A stretch of 64,000 nucleotides of DNA. It comes from Microbacterium azadirachtae. Its GTDB lineage: Bacteria > Actinomycetota > Actinomycetes > Actinomycetales > Microbacteriaceae. The notes beneath the pieces were generated by a model that was not told where the DNA came from, made no database searches, and saw nothing but the letters and a program-made list of their open reading frames with translations. The position numbers and the translations under genes were made by a program. Below, piece by piece: positions 53,134 to 62,364 of this stretch; positions within the stretch are counted from its first letter, which is position 1; every line of letters starts with the position of its first letter. The stretch is taken from positions 1 through 64,000 of the forward strand of contig NZ_JYIT01000086.1 of assembly GCF_000956545.1 (NCBI RefSeq). The letters are read 5' to 3'.

Positions 53134-53139
53134 GCGCCC

Positions 53140-53145
53140 ATGCTA
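53140..53145 (-). promoter_or_regulatory. -10 box of leuA leader transcript
   Basis: TAGCAT on the minus strand, 6 nt before the leader ATG. Confidence 0.55.
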
Positions 53146-53274
53146 GCACGGCGCGTCGGACTCCTCGCCGCCGCGTCACGCGGCCGAGAAGCGGACCGGA
53201 ACCTGCGAGAATCGTGGGACGCGGATCCGCGTCGTGCACGCCGATCCGAGACCCCGACTTCCGAGGAGCAGCTC

Positions 53275-54696
53275 GTGCAGTACATCTCCACCCGCGGCGG
53301 CGGCGACCCGAAGACCTACAGCGAGGCCCTGCTGGAGGGACTCGCCGTCGACGGCGGCCTGCTCGTGCCCGAACAGCTGCCGACGGTGGATGCGGCGACG
53401 CTCGAGTCCTGGCGCGACCTCGGCTACGCGGACCTGGCCACCGAGGTGCTGGGGCTGTTCGCCACCGACATCCCGCGCGACGACCTCGCCGCCCTGTGCG
53501 CGGCCGCGTACTCCCCCGACACCTTCGCCGCGCCCGTGCCGCTCACGCCGATCGGCGGCGGGATCACGCTCGTCGGGCTCTCCGAGGGACCGACGCTCGC
53601 GTTCAAGGACATGGCGATGCAGTTCCTCGGACAGGCCCTCGAGTACGCGCTCGAGTGCACCGGCGGCGTGCTGAACATCGTCGGCGCGACGTCGGGCGAC
53701 ACCGGATCCGCAGCCGAGCACGCGCTCCGCGGCAAGGAACGGATCAGCGTCTTCATGCTGTCGCCGCAGGGCCGGATGAGCGCCTTCCAGCGCGCGCAGA
53801 TGTACTCCCTGCAGGACGCGAACGTGCACAACATCGCGGTCGAGGGCGTGTTCGACGACTGCCAGAACCTGGTGAAGGATCTCGCCGGCGACCTCGACTT
53901 CAAGCGCGCGCAGCACCTCGGCGCCGTCAACTCGATCAACCTCGCACGCATCACCGCGCAGGTCGTCTACTACTTCTGGGCCTGGCTGCGCGCCACCGAT
54001 TCGCTCGCCCCGGCGGAGCGCGAGGGCTTCGAGGTCTCGTTCGCCGTGCCGTCCGGCAACTTCGGCAACATCCTCTCCGGGTTCTTCGCCCGCGGCATGG
54101 GGCTGCCGATCCGCCGCCTCGTGCTCGCCGCGAACGAGAACAATGTGCTCGACGAGTTCTTCCGCACCGGTGTGTACCGCCCGCGCAGCGCGGCGCAGAC
54201 GCTCGCGACCTCGAGCCCCTCGATGGACATCTCCAAGGCGTCGAACCTGGAGCGCTTCATCTTCGAGCTGGTGGGACGCGAGCCGCAGCGCGTGGTCGCG
54301 GCCTGGGACCAGCTCACCCTCGCCGGCGCCTTCGACTTCGCCGCGGATCTGCCGCGCTTCGCCGACGAGTTCGGGATCGTGAGCGGCACCAGCACCCATG
54401 ACGACCGCCTCTCGACCATCCGTGCCGTGTACGAGCAGAGCGGCACCGTGATCGACCCGCACACCGCCGACGGGGTGAAGGTCGCCCGCGAGTTCCTCGA
54501 GGACGGCGTCCCCATGCTCGTGCTGGAGACCGCGAAGCCCGAGAAGTTCGGCGAGACCATCACGGAGGCGCTCGGCATCGAGCTCCCCCTCTCCGACGAG
54601 CTGAAGGCGCTGCTCGCCGCGCCGCAGCGCGTCACCGAGATCCCCAACGACGAGAGCGCGCTGCGCACGATCATCGAGACGAGCGCACTGCACTGA
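53275..54696 (+). CDS. thrC: Threonine synthase (long form)
   Basis: PLP enzyme converting O-phosphohomoserine to threonine. The 473-residue protein is the fungal/enterobacterial long type. It begins with QYISTRGGG and has the PLP lysine in LAFKDMAMQFLGQALEYAL, then GATSGDTGSAAEHAL, FAVPSGNFGNILSGFFARGMGLP and the SMDISKASNLERF stretch. The start is GTG 53275, with GAGGAG 6-11 nt before it; the frame is open further upstream, but that segment contains the leuA promoter region. It is divergent from leuA. Confidence 0.97.
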   Translation: MQYISTRGGGDPKTYSEALLEGLAVDGGLLVPEQLPTVDAATLESWRDLGYADLATEVLGLFATDIPRDDLAALCAAAYSPDTFAAPVPLTPIGGGITLVGLSEGPTLAFKDMAMQFLGQALEYALECTGGVLNIVGATSGDTGSAAEHALRGKERISVFMLSPQGRMSAFQRAQMYSLQDANVHNIAVEGVFDDCQNLVKDLAGDLDFKRAQHLGAVNSINLARITAQVVYYFWAWLRATDSLAPAEREGFEVSFAVPSGNFGNILSGFFARGMGLPIRRLVLAANENNVLDEFFRTGVYRPRSAAQTLATSSPSMDISKASNLERFIFELVGREPQRVVAAWDQLTLAGAFDFAADLPRFADEFGIVSGTSTHDDRLSTIRAVYEQSGTVIDPHTADGVKVAREFLEDGVPMLVLETAKPEKFGETITEALGIELPLSDELKALLAAPQRVTEIPNDESALRTIIETSALH

Positions 54697-54728
54697 ACGC
54701 GCAGACGCGCCGGATCGCGGGCGGCGGA

Positions 54729-54734
54729 TAGTCT
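54729..54734 (+). promoter_or_regulatory. -10 box of DUF2207 gene, leaderless
   Basis: TAGTCT, 6 nt before the ATG at 54741; no Shine-Dalgarno. Confidence 0.55.
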
Positions 54735-54740
54735 GGCCGC

Positions 54741-56528
54741 ATGACGGCTCGACCGCGCGCCCGCCTGCTCGCCCTGCTCGGCGCTCTCGCACTCGTTCTG
54801 GCCCCGCTGCTCGCGGCCCCCGCCGCGCACGCCGACACGAACGACTTCTCGTACGCGTCCTGGGACGCGCAGTACCGGCTCGGGCGCGACGCGGACGGAC
54901 GAGCCGCCCTCGAGGTGACCGAGACGCTCGTGGCCGACTTCCCGGAGTTCGATCAGAACCACGGCATCCTCCGCGGCCTCCCCACCTGGTACGACGGCGC
55001 CCCGCTCCGGCTGCACATCGTCTCCATCACCGACGGCGCGGGCAAGGCGCTGCCGTACGACGACAGCGAGACCGACAACGGGATCCGTCAGCTCAAGATC
55101 GGCGATCCGGACGTCTTCGCGCACGGCCGCACGACGTACGTCATCCGGTACACGATGCGCGACGTCGTGCACCGCCCCACGGACCGGCCGATCGACGAGT
55201 GGTACTGGAACCTGCTGCCGCTGAGCTCGCAGCAGCCGATCGCGCACTTCTCCGCCGCGCTCTCCTTCGCTCCCGAGGTGGGCGCGGCCATGATCGCAGA
55301 GCCGTCCTGTTACGCCGGCCCCCCTGGTTCCACGACACCGTGCCCGCTCTCCCCCGCCGCGGGAGGCGGATTCGCGGTGTCCCAGGATGACGTCCCCGCC
55401 GGCTCCGGCGTCACGGTCTCGTTCCCGATGAAGGCGGGCACGTTCGCGCAGGCCCCCGCCCGGGAGCCGGATCCGATGACGGACGTGGCGCCGTATCCTC
55501 TCGCGGGTCTCGCCGCGCTGCTGGCCATCGGCGGCCCGTTCCTCGGGATCGGCCTGCTGCGCCGGAAGGGCCGCCGCAGCGGCCGCGGCATCGTGGTCGC
55601 GCAGTACGACGTCCCCGACGGGCTTCCCCCCGTGCTCGCCGCGGAGGTCGAGGGCCGGAAGAGCGCAGCAGACTCTGCCGAGATCGTGCACCTCGCGGTG
55701 CGCAAGGCGATCCGCATCTCGGACGGCGCGAGCAAACCCGTGCTCGAACTGGTCGACCCGTCGATCGCCCCCGACGCGCTCGACGCGGAGGCGCTCGGGG
55801 CGCTGTTCCCGGGATCCCCGGTCGGGACGACCCTGCATCTCGAGGTGCCGGACGACGCCCTGGTGACGAGGCTCAAGGCGCTCTCCGGATCCGCGCACGT
55901 GGCGGCGTTCGACCGCGGCCTGCTCACCCGGCGGCGTTCAGTGCTCGCCGTGGTCCTGAGCGCGATCGGACTCGCGGCGGGCCTCGGCGCTGTCGCACTC
56001 GCCGTCCCCGGCATGGTGGTCGGACGACCGGCCGCGATCGCGACGTTCGTCGTCGGCATCGTCGCGTCTGTGGTCGCGCTCGTCGCGGTGCTCGTCTCCC
56101 TGCCGCGCCGCACCGTGCTCACACCGCACGGCGCCGAGACCCGCGAGTACCTGCTCGGCGTGCAGGAGTACATCCGGCTGGCGGAAGCTGACCGGATCCG
56201 GATGCTGCAGTCGTACCGGGGCGCCGAACGACGGGCTGACGGTCGCGCCGACGTCATCGTGCTGTACGAGCGGCTGCTGCCGTACGCGATGCTGTTCGGG
56301 CTCGAACGCGAATGGGGTCAGGTGCTCGCCGTGCAGTACGAGCGCGACCACATCACGCCCGGCTGGTACTACGGATACACCGGGGCGAGCTTCGCGAACT
56401 CGCTCAGCGGCATGAACAGCTCCCTCAGCCCCACCCCCACGCCCAGCGCGTCGTCGAGCTCCAGCGGATCCTTCGGCGGAGGCTTCTCCGGGGGCGGCGG
56501 TGGCGGCGGCTCCTCGGGCGGGTGGTGA
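54741..56528 (+). CDS. DUF2207 family membrane protein
   Basis: A 595-residue exported and membrane-bound protein. A signal peptide (cleavage near AHA, residue 31) is followed by the extracellular DUF2207 beta-domain (YASWDAQYRLGRDADGRAALEVTETL through about 230). A membrane helix (about 252-273) and a cytoplasmic region come next, then two adjacent helices (about 400-455). The C-terminal segment contains LLGVQEYIRLAEADRIRML and LLPYAMLFGLEREWGQVL. It ends with a Ser-rich then Gly/Ser-rich low-complexity tail. Function is unknown; the family is common in actinobacteria. It seems leaderless. Confidence 0.9.
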   Translation: MTARPRARLLALLGALALVLAPLLAAPAAHADTNDFSYASWDAQYRLGRDADGRAALEVTETLVADFPEFDQNHGILRGLPTWYDGAPLRLHIVSITDGAGKALPYDDSETDNGIRQLKIGDPDVFAHGRTTYVIRYTMRDVVHRPTDRPIDEWYWNLLPLSSQQPIAHFSAALSFAPEVGAAMIAEPSCYAGPPGSTTPCPLSPAAGGGFAVSQDDVPAGSGVTVSFPMKAGTFAQAPAREPDPMTDVAPYPLAGLAALLAIGGPFLGIGLLRRKGRRSGRGIVVAQYDVPDGLPPVLAAEVEGRKSAADSAEIVHLAVRKAIRISDGASKPVLELVDPSIAPDALDAEALGALFPGSPVGTTLHLEVPDDALVTRLKALSGSAHVAAFDRGLLTRRRSVLAVVLSAIGLAAGLGAVALAVPGMVVGRPAAIATFVVGIVASVVALVAVLVSLPRRTVLTPHGAETREYLLGVQEYIRLAEADRIRMLQSYRGAERRADGRADVIVLYERLLPYAMLFGLEREWGQVLAVQYERDHITPGWYYGYTGASFANSLSGMNSSLSPTPTPSASSSSSGSFGGGFSGGGGGGGSSGGW

Positions 56529-56543
56529 CGCCCCGAGGGCGTC
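56527..56543. terminator. Compact hairpin between DUF2207 and MDR genes
   Basis: GACGCCC (56527-56533), loop CGA, GGGCGTC (56537-56543): a perfect 7-bp stem filling the 16-nt gap between convergent genes and overlapping the DUF2207 stop codon. Confidence 0.65.
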
Positions 56544-56544
56544 T

Positions 56545-57486
56545 CTAGGGGATCAGCGCGAGCTTTCCGCCGGGATGCTCCCGGGCGAGGAAACGCGTCG
56601 CCTCCCGCGCGTCGGTCAGCGGATACGTGCGCGAGAGCGGCACCGTCAGCAGTCCCTCGTCGGCGAGGCGGACGAGCTCGCCGCGGATCCCGTCGCGGAG
56701 CGCGGCGCTCGCCGGCTGGGAGCCGGCGATGCTGAGGAACCCGTGCTCCGCCGCACGGCCGGGAGCGGCGATCGTGACGATGCGGCTGCGGTCCGCCACG
56801 AGGGCGAGGGAGACGTCCACCGCCTCGTCGGTGCCGACGGCGTCGAGCGCGGCCCGGACGGGGAGGTCGAGCGCGCGCACCCGCTCAGCGAGTCCAGCGC
56901 CGTATGCCACGGGGATGCCCCCGAAGCGTCGCACCCGCTCGCTCCCCGCCTCGCTCGTCGTGCCGATGACCCGCACGCCGCGCAGCGCGGCCAACTGCAG
57001 CACCATCACGCCGACGGCGCCGGAAGCACCGTGCAGCAGGAGGGTGTCCCCGGACCGCGCATGCACCCGCTCGAGCATCTCCGCGGCCGTGGTGCCCGCC
57101 AGGAGCAGGTTGGCCGCCTGGGCGTGCGACAACGGCGCGGGCTTGCGGAACGCCTTCTCGGCGGCGAGCGTGAGCGCGGTCGCGTATCCGCCCTGCACGC
57201 GGAAGGCGATCGCCTCGACGCCGACCTCGGCCTCGCCGGATCCGATCCTCGTGTCGGGGCCGATCGCGACGATCTCGCCCGAGACCTCGTAGCCGATCGG
57301 CACCGGCAGCGAGACGCCGGGGCGGGGAGCCGCGACGTGCTTCCGGTCGGCGGGGTTCATGCCCGCGGCGCGCACCCGGATCGTGACCTCTCCGGGCCCC
57401 GGATCCGGCACGATCGTCTCGACCAGCCGCCACTGCTCCGGCGGCCCCCACGCGGGGGCCACCCAGTGCCGGGCGTCGAGTGCCAT
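56545..57486 (-). CDS. NAD(P)-dependent MDR oxidoreductase (quinone reductase-like)
   Basis: A 313-residue zinc-free medium-chain dehydrogenase/reductase. The N-terminal GroES-like domain has VTIRVRAAGMNPADRKHVA and VPIGYEVSGEIVAIG, and the Rossmann domain has LLHGASGAVGVMVLQLAALRGVRVIGTTS. There are no catalytic zinc cysteines. These features match NADPH:quinone reductases and related alkene reductases; the substrate is unknown. I chose ATG 57486, 2 nt after the era stop, so it is the last gene of the hrcA...era run. Confidence 0.85.
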   Translation of the reverse strand: MALDARHWVAPAWGPPEQWRLVETIVPDPGPGEVTIRVRAAGMNPADRKHVAAPRPGVSLPVPIGYEVSGEIVAIGPDTRIGSGEAEVGVEAIAFRVQGGYATALTLAAEKAFRKPAPLSHAQAANLLLAGTTAAEMLERVHARSGDTLLLHGASGAVGVMVLQLAALRGVRVIGTTSEAGSERVRRFGGIPVAYGAGLAERVRALDLPVRAALDAVGTDEAVDVSLALVADRSRIVTIAAPGRAAEHGFLSIAGSQPASAALRDGIRGELVRLADEGLLTVPLSRTYPLTDAREATRFLAREHPGGKLALIP

Positions 57487-57488
57487 CG

Positions 57489-58406
57489 TCAGAACCCCAG
57501 CCGCCCGAGCTGCTTCGGGTCGCGCTGCCACTCCTTGGCGACCTTCACGTGCAGGCCGAGGAACACCCGCGTGCCGAGGAGCTCCTCGATCCCCGCGCGC
57601 GCAGTGGCGCCGACCTCGCGCAGACGTGCGCCCTTGCGACCGATGATGATGGCCTTCTGGCTGTCGCGCTCCACGACGATCGAGGCGTGCACGTCGGTCA
57701 GGTCCGAGTCCTCGCGGGGGGCGATGTCGTCGACGACGACGGCGATCGAGTGCGGGAGCTCGTCGCGCACGCCTTCGAGCGCGGCCTCGCGGATCATCTC
57801 GGCGATGCGGTCCTCCGTGGACTCGTCGGTGACCACGTCGTCCTCGTAGAGGGACGGCCCTTCGGGCATGAGCGCGAGCACCTCATCGGCGAGCACGTCG
57901 AGCTGCACGCGGGTGAGCGCGGACAGCGGGATCACCGCGGCCCAGTCCTCGCGCAGCGAATCGACCTCCATGAGGCGCTCCGTGATCTCGTCGCGCTCGG
58001 CGACGTCGACCTTCGTGACGATCGCGATCTTCTTCGCGCGCGGATAGCCGTCCAGGGACGCGGCGATGCGGCGATCGCCGGGGCCGACCTTCTCGGTCGC
58101 CGGAACGCAGAACCCGATCACGTCCACATCGCCGAGCACCTGCTCGACGAGGTCGTTGAGCCGCTCGCCGAGGAGCGTGCGCGGGCGATGGATCCCGGGG
58201 GTGTCCACGATCACGAGCTGCCCGTCGGGCCGGTTCACGATGCCGCGGATCGCCCGCCGCGTGGTCTGCGGCTTCTCGCTCGTGATCGCGATCTTCTCGC
58301 CGACCAGGGCGTTCGTCAGCGTGGACTTGCCGACGTTCGGGCGTCCGACGAACGTCACGAAGCCGCTGCGGTGCACACCCTCGTTCGCATCGCGCTCATC
58401 GCTCAT
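57489..58406 (-). CDS. era: GTPase Era
   Basis: Essential GTPase that binds the 3' end of 16S rRNA and assists 30S assembly. The 305-residue protein has G1 GRPNVGKST (21-29), the effector TTRRAIRGI, G3 DTPGIHRP, G4 TKVD and a C-terminal KH domain (ASIVVERDSQKAIIIGRKGARLREVG). The start is ATG 58406; the open frame upstream lies inside the CBS protein gene, with which it overlaps by 11 nt. It is part of the conserved phoH-ybeY-CBS-era gene series. Confidence 0.97.
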   Translation of the reverse strand: MSDERDANEGVHRSGFVTFVGRPNVGKSTLTNALVGEKIAITSEKPQTTRRAIRGIVNRPDGQLVIVDTPGIHRPRTLLGERLNDLVEQVLGDVDVIGFCVPATEKVGPGDRRIAASLDGYPRAKKIAIVTKVDVAERDEITERLMEVDSLREDWAAVIPLSALTRVQLDVLADEVLALMPEGPSLYEDDVVTDESTEDRIAEMIREAALEGVRDELPHSIAVVVDDIAPREDSDLTDVHASIVVERDSQKAIIIGRKGARLREVGATARAGIEELLGTRVFLGLHVKVAKEWQRDPKQLGRLGF

Positions 58407-59712
58407 CGTGGTTCTCCTTGCTGGACCTCTCGGGCCCGTCGTGATCCTCCGTGAGCGGCTCCTCGGCCCGCTCCACGAAGACGTATTCGATGCCGCGCCC
58501 GCGACCGCGCGACGCGCCGCCGGTGAGGAGGAGCCCGCGCACGACGGCCTTCGCGCCGGGAGTGGGGATGCGACCGATCTCCTTGCCGAGCAGACCGCCG
58601 ATCGAGTCGACGTCGTCGTCCTCGAGCTCGACGCCGAACAGCTCGCCCACGTCCTCGAGATCCATCCGGCCACTGACCCGGTAGCGACCCGGTTCGAGCT
58701 CGACGACCTCGGAGTTCGGCCGGTCGTACTCGTCGGAGATCTCGCCGACGAGCTCCTCGATGAGGTCCTCCAGCGTCACGAGCCCCGCGATGCCGCCGTG
58801 CTCGTCGATCACGACGCACACGTGCACGGCATCGCGCTTCATCTGCTGCAGCAGCGTCTCCGCCCGCATCGACTCGGGGACGAAGACGGCGGGGCGCGCG
58901 ATCTGGCGCACCGAGGCCGCACGCCAGCTGCGGTCGTCGCGGTAGGCGAACTGCACCAGATCCTTGAGGTAGAGCACGCCGACGACGTCGTCCGCCTCGT
59001 CGTCCACGACCGGGATCCGCGAGATCCCTCGGGTCAGGAAGAGGTCCATGGCCTCCGACGTCGTCGCCGTGGCGTCGACCGTGACCATGTCGGTGCGCGG
59101 CACCATCACGGCCCGCACGAACTGGTCGGTGAAGTCGAAGACGGAGTGGATCAGCTCGCGGTCGTCGGCCTCGATGAGGTCGTGCGAGGCGGCCTCGTCC
59201 ACCATGCTGAGCAGCTGCGTCTCGCTGGCGAACGTGCTGCGCCCGGTGCCGGGCGTGACCCGGCTGCCGAAGACGGCGAGCCCCTGCGCGATCGGGCCCA
59301 GGATCAGGCGCACGGCGCGGATGGTCGGCGCGCACACGCGCAGCATCGCGTCGGCGTGCTGCCGTCCGAAGGAGCGGGGGCTGGCGCCGACGAGGACGAA
59401 CGTGATGCCCGTCATGATGACGGCGGCCGCCAGCATCGCCCACCAGATCTGGTCGTCGAACAGCAGCACCAGCGCCACGGTCACGAGCACGGCCGCCGCG
59501 GTCTCCACGAAGACGCGCATGAACGCGACCGCGTTCGCGTGCGGCTCGGGGTCCGCGGCGATCCGCGCCAACGCGGGGGCGTTGCGGCCTTCGGATCCCA
59601 TCTCCTCGAGGTCGGCGCGCGACGTCACCGACAGCGCGGCGTCGATCGCCGCCATGAGGCCGCCGAAGGCGACGAGCAGGACCGCGCCGGCGAGCAGCAG
59701 GAATGGAGTCAT
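58396..59712 (-). CDS. CNNM/CorC-type membrane protein (DUF21, CBS pair, transporter-associated domain)
   Basis: A 438-residue protein with an N-terminal DUF21 region of about three to four helices (5-22, 65-85, 88-108) and a tandem CBS domain pair (VMVPRTDMVTVDATATTSEAM; IDEHGGIAGLVTLEDLIEEL). A C-terminal CorC_HlyC FAD-like domain follows (RYRVSGRMDLEDVGELFGV). Members are linked to magnesium and cobalt efflux or magnesium homeostasis. The gene overlaps ybeY by 4 nt (ATGA) and era by 11 nt, the classical arrangement. Confidence 0.93.
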   Translation of the reverse strand: MTPFLLLAGAVLLVAFGGLMAAIDAALSVTSRADLEEMGSEGRNAPALARIAADPEPHANAVAFMRVFVETAAAVLVTVALVLLFDDQIWWAMLAAAVIMTGITFVLVGASPRSFGRQHADAMLRVCAPTIRAVRLILGPIAQGLAVFGSRVTPGTGRSTFASETQLLSMVDEAASHDLIEADDRELIHSVFDFTDQFVRAVMVPRTDMVTVDATATTSEAMDLFLTRGISRIPVVDDEADDVVGVLYLKDLVQFAYRDDRSWRAASVRQIARPAVFVPESMRAETLLQQMKRDAVHVCVVIDEHGGIAGLVTLEDLIEELVGEISDEYDRPNSEVVELEPGRYRVSGRMDLEDVGELFGVELEDDDVDSIGGLLGKEIGRIPTPGAKAVVRGLLLTGGASRGRGRGIEYVFVERAEEPLTEDHDGPERSSKENHDER

Positions 59713-60173
59713 CGACCGTGGGAGCGCTCGTCGGCCGCGAAGCCGGCGATGAGCTCGCGCTGCAGGCCGAACATCTCCTTCTCGTCCTCGGGCTCGGCGT
59801 GGTCGAATCCGAGAAGGTGCAGCAGACCGTGCGTGGTGAGCAGGATGAGCTCGTCCATCAGCGTGTGCTTCGCGGTGGCCGCCTGCGTCTCGGCGACCTG
59901 CGGACACAGCACGATGTCGCCGAGCAGACCCGGAGGCGTCGGGCGGTCCATCGTGCCGGGGCGCAGCTCGTCCATCGGGAAGCTCAGCACATCGGTGGGT
60001 CCCGGCTCGTCCATCCACTGCACGTGCAGCGCCTCCATGGCGCCTTCGTCGACGAGGACGATGGCGACGTCGGCGTCGGGGCTGACGTTCAGCTGCGCCA
60101 GGTTGCGCTCGGTGAGGCGCAGGAGCACGGTCTCGTCGATCGCGATGGCCGACTCGTTGTTGATCTCGATCAC
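59709..60173 (-). CDS. ybeY: Endoribonuclease YbeY
   Basis: Zinc-dependent RNase needed for 16S rRNA 3'-end maturation and ribosome quality control. The 154-residue protein carries the zinc-binding motif HGLLHLLGFDH (H-x3-H-x5-H) in its C-terminal half and PTDVLSFPMDE in the middle. The N-terminus MIEINNESAI is typical. It overlaps phoH by 4 nt and the CBS gene by 4 nt, so it is tightly coupled to both. Confidence 0.97.
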   Translation of the reverse strand: MIEINNESAIAIDETVLLRLTERNLAQLNVSPDADVAIVLVDEGAMEALHVQWMDEPGPTDVLSFPMDELRPGTMDRPTPPGLLGDIVLCPQVAETQAATAKHTLMDELILLTTHGLLHLLGFDHAEPEDEKEMFGLQRELIAGFAADERSHGR

Positions 60174-61255
60174 TTCAGGCCTCGTTTCGGCATGCGGTCT
60201 CGGGGGCCGGGGCGGAGCCCGGCACGGCGCTCGGCCCGGTTGGCGAACTCCGACGCCTGCTCGCGCTCCGCGCGGGCGGCCGTGCGCTGCTCGTCGTATT
60301 CGGTGTACGCGTCCACGATCCTGCCGACCAGCGAGTGACGCACGACGTCGTCGCTGGTGAGCCGGGAGAAGTGGATGTCGTCGATGTCCTTCAGCACGCG
60401 GGTGACCACCCGCAGGCCCGACGCGCCCGTCGGCAGGTCGATCTGGGTGATGTCGCCTGTGACGACCATGCGCGTGCCGAAGCCGAGGCGGGTGAGGAAC
60501 ATCTTCATCTGCTCGGGAGTGGTGTTCTGCGCCTCGTCCAGCACCACGAACGAGTCGTTGAGGGTGCGTCCGCGCATGTACGCGAGGGGCGCGACCTCGA
60601 TCGTGCCGCTCGCCATGAGACGGGGCACGATCTCCGGATCCATCATCTCGTTGAGCGCGTCGTAGAGCGGACGCAGGTACGGGTCGATCTTGTCGGTCAG
60701 GGTGCCCGGCAGGAAGCCGAGCCGCTCCCCCGCCTCGACCGCCGGACGGGTCAGGATGATCCGCTCGACCTCCTTGCGCTGCAGCGCCTGGACGGCCTTC
60801 GCCATCGCGAGATACGTCTTGCCGGTTCCGGCGGGGCCGATGCCGAACACGATCGTGTTCTCGTCGATCGCGTCGACGTACTCCTTCTGGCCGAGGGTCT
60901 TGGGGCGGATGACGCGACCTCTGGTCGAGAGGATCGCTTCGCCGAGCACCTCGCTCGGGCGCACCCCCTCCCGCTCGAGCATGCGCGCGGACTGCGCGAC
61001 GTCGCTCGGGTGCAGCGCGTGCCCGGTGCGGGTCAATTCGATGAGCTCGTCGACGAGCTTCTGCGCCGCGCGGACGGCCGCGGGGGCGCCGGTCAGGGTG
61101 ACCTCGTTGCCGCGCACCAGCACGTCGACCTCGGGGTGCTCCTTCTCGAGCATGCGCAGGAGGCGGTCCTGCGGACCGAGCAGCTGCACCATCGCGACGC
61201 CGTCCACCTCGATGCGTGCGGTGGTGATCGATTCGGCCGTTTCGTCAGAAGCCAA
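60170..61255 (-). CDS. phoH: PhoH-like ATPase
   Basis: A 361-residue PhoH-type protein with an N-terminal KH-like region (VLVRGNEVTLTGAPAAVRAAQKLV) and an ATPase domain with Walker A GPAGTGKTYLAMAKAV and Walker B VVLDEAQN. The family is linked to RNA metabolism and is usually next to ybeY, as here. The start is a TTG at 61255, with GGAG about 12 nt upstream, 11 nt inside the HIT gene; a GTG further on would remove part of the first domain. The end overlaps ybeY by 4 nt. Confidence 0.93.
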   Translation of the reverse strand: MASDETAESITTARIEVDGVAMVQLLGPQDRLLRMLEKEHPEVDVLVRGNEVTLTGAPAAVRAAQKLVDELIELTRTGHALHPSDVAQSARMLEREGVRPSEVLGEAILSTRGRVIRPKTLGQKEYVDAIDENTIVFGIGPAGTGKTYLAMAKAVQALQRKEVERIILTRPAVEAGERLGFLPGTLTDKIDPYLRPLYDALNEMMDPEIVPRLMASGTIEVAPLAYMRGRTLNDSFVVLDEAQNTTPEQMKMFLTRLGFGTRMVVTGDITQIDLPTGASGLRVVTRVLKDIDDIHFSRLTSDDVVRHSLVGRIVDAYTEYDEQRTAARAEREQASEFANRAERRAGLRPGPRDRMPKRGLK

Positions 61256-61592
61256 CGAGCTTGTTCTCCTCGAGGTTGCCGAGCACATGGGCGTGCACGT
61301 GGAAGACGGATTGCGCGACGCTCGCGCCGTTGTTGAAGATCAGCCGGTACTCACCGTTGGCGTGGTCGTCGGCGATCCGCTTGGCCGCGGCGACGAGCTT
61401 CGCCAGCAGGGCGGGATCCCCGGCGGCCAGCTCGGTGACGTCGCGGAACTGCTCGGACTTGGGGATCACGAGCACGTGCAGCGGCGCCTGCGGGTTGATG
61501 TCGCGGATCGCGAAGACGTCGTCGGTCTCCAGCAGGATCTCGCCGGGGATCTCCCCGTCCAGGATGCGGGTGAAGATCGAGGGTTCGCTCAT
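61245..61592 (-). CDS. HIT-family (Hint-like) nucleotide-binding protein
   Basis: A 115-residue histidine-triad protein, probably a purine nucleoside phosphoramidate hydrolase. It has IFTRILDGEIPGEI near the start, the NPQAPLHVLVIPK strand and the catalytic HVHAH (SVFHVHAHVLGNL). Length is standard for Hint proteins. It overlaps phoH by 11 nt and lies 39 nt after rsmE, so it belongs to the same transcript. Confidence 0.95.
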   Translation of the reverse strand: MSEPSIFTRILDGEIPGEILLETDDVFAIRDINPQAPLHVLVIPKSEQFRDVTELAAGDPALLAKLVAAAKRIADDHANGEYRLIFNNGASVAQSVFHVHAHVLGNLEENKLVGF

Positions 61593-61631
61593 GGGCTCAG
61601 TCTATCCGCGCGATGTCGCGGGACGGCGGAC

Positions 61632-62360
61632 CTACCAGCGGCCCCGCGCCACGTTCAGCACCGCGATCGCGGCGGGGCCGGCCGTCGAGGTGCGCAGCAC
61701 GGTGTCGCCGAGCAGCACACGCTCCGCGCCCGCCGCCACGAATCGCTCCACCTCTTCAGGCGCGATGCCTCCCTCGGGGCCGACGACGAGCACGACGTCG
61801 CGCTCGTCCGGTGCGATCGCCGAGAGCCGGACGGTCGCCGTCGGATCCAGGATCAGCACGCGCTGGGCCCCGGCGCGTCGCACGAGGTCGGCGGTGCCCT
61901 CGACCGCGGCGACCTCGGGGATCCACGACCGGTGCGCCTGCTTCGCCGCCTCGCGCACGATCGTCGCCCAGCGCTCGCGCCCCTTGGCCGCCTTCGCGCC
62001 CTCCCAGCGGGAGACGCTGCGGACCGCCTGCCACGGCACGATCTCATCCACGCCGAGCTCGCACGCCGCCTGCACGGCGAGCTCGTCGCGGTCGCCCTTC
62101 GCGAGCGCCTGCACCAGCACGATCCGCGGATCCGGTCGCGGGTCTTCGCGACGCGCCACCACGCGCACCTCGACGAGCGACGGCGCCGCGGAGGCGACCT
62201 CCCCCTCGAGCCAGACACCCGCGCCGTCGCCGAGGGTGATCGGCTCGCCGACCCGCACCCGGCGCACCACGGCGGCGTGCTTGGCCTCGGCGCCGGTGAG
62301 CGAGACGACGGATCCGGCCGTCGCCCCGGTCGCCTCAGGCGTCACGAAGTGCAGCGCCAT
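61632..62360 (-). CDS. rsmE: 16S rRNA (uracil1498-N3)-methyltransferase RsmE
   Basis: SAM-dependent SPOUT methyltransferase of the 30S subunit. The 242-residue protein has an N-terminal PUA-like domain (LTGAEAKHAAVVRRVRVGEP) and the knot (VLVVGPEGGIAPEEVE and VLLGDTVLRTSTAGPAAIAV) with the SAM loop LGDTVLRTSTA. It starts 4 nt after dnaJ. The order dnaJ-rsmE-HIT-phoH-ybeY is the usual one in actinobacteria. Confidence 0.95.
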   Translation of the reverse strand: MALHFVTPEATGATAGSVVSLTGAEAKHAAVVRRVRVGEPITLGDGAGVWLEGEVASAAPSLVEVRVVARREDPRPDPRIVLVQALAKGDRDELAVQAACELGVDEIVPWQAVRSVSRWEGAKAAKGRERWATIVREAAKQAHRSWIPEVAAVEGTADLVRRAGAQRVLILDPTATVRLSAIAPDERDVVLVVGPEGGIAPEEVERFVAAGAERVLLGDTVLRTSTAGPAAIAVLNVARGRW

Positions 62361-62364
62361 GACG

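Noticed and set aside
56440-56528. Short repeats at the end of the DUF2207 gene
   Set aside because: They encode Ser-rich and Gly/Ser-rich low-complexity protein sequence within a real gene, not a DNA repeat element or CRISPR.
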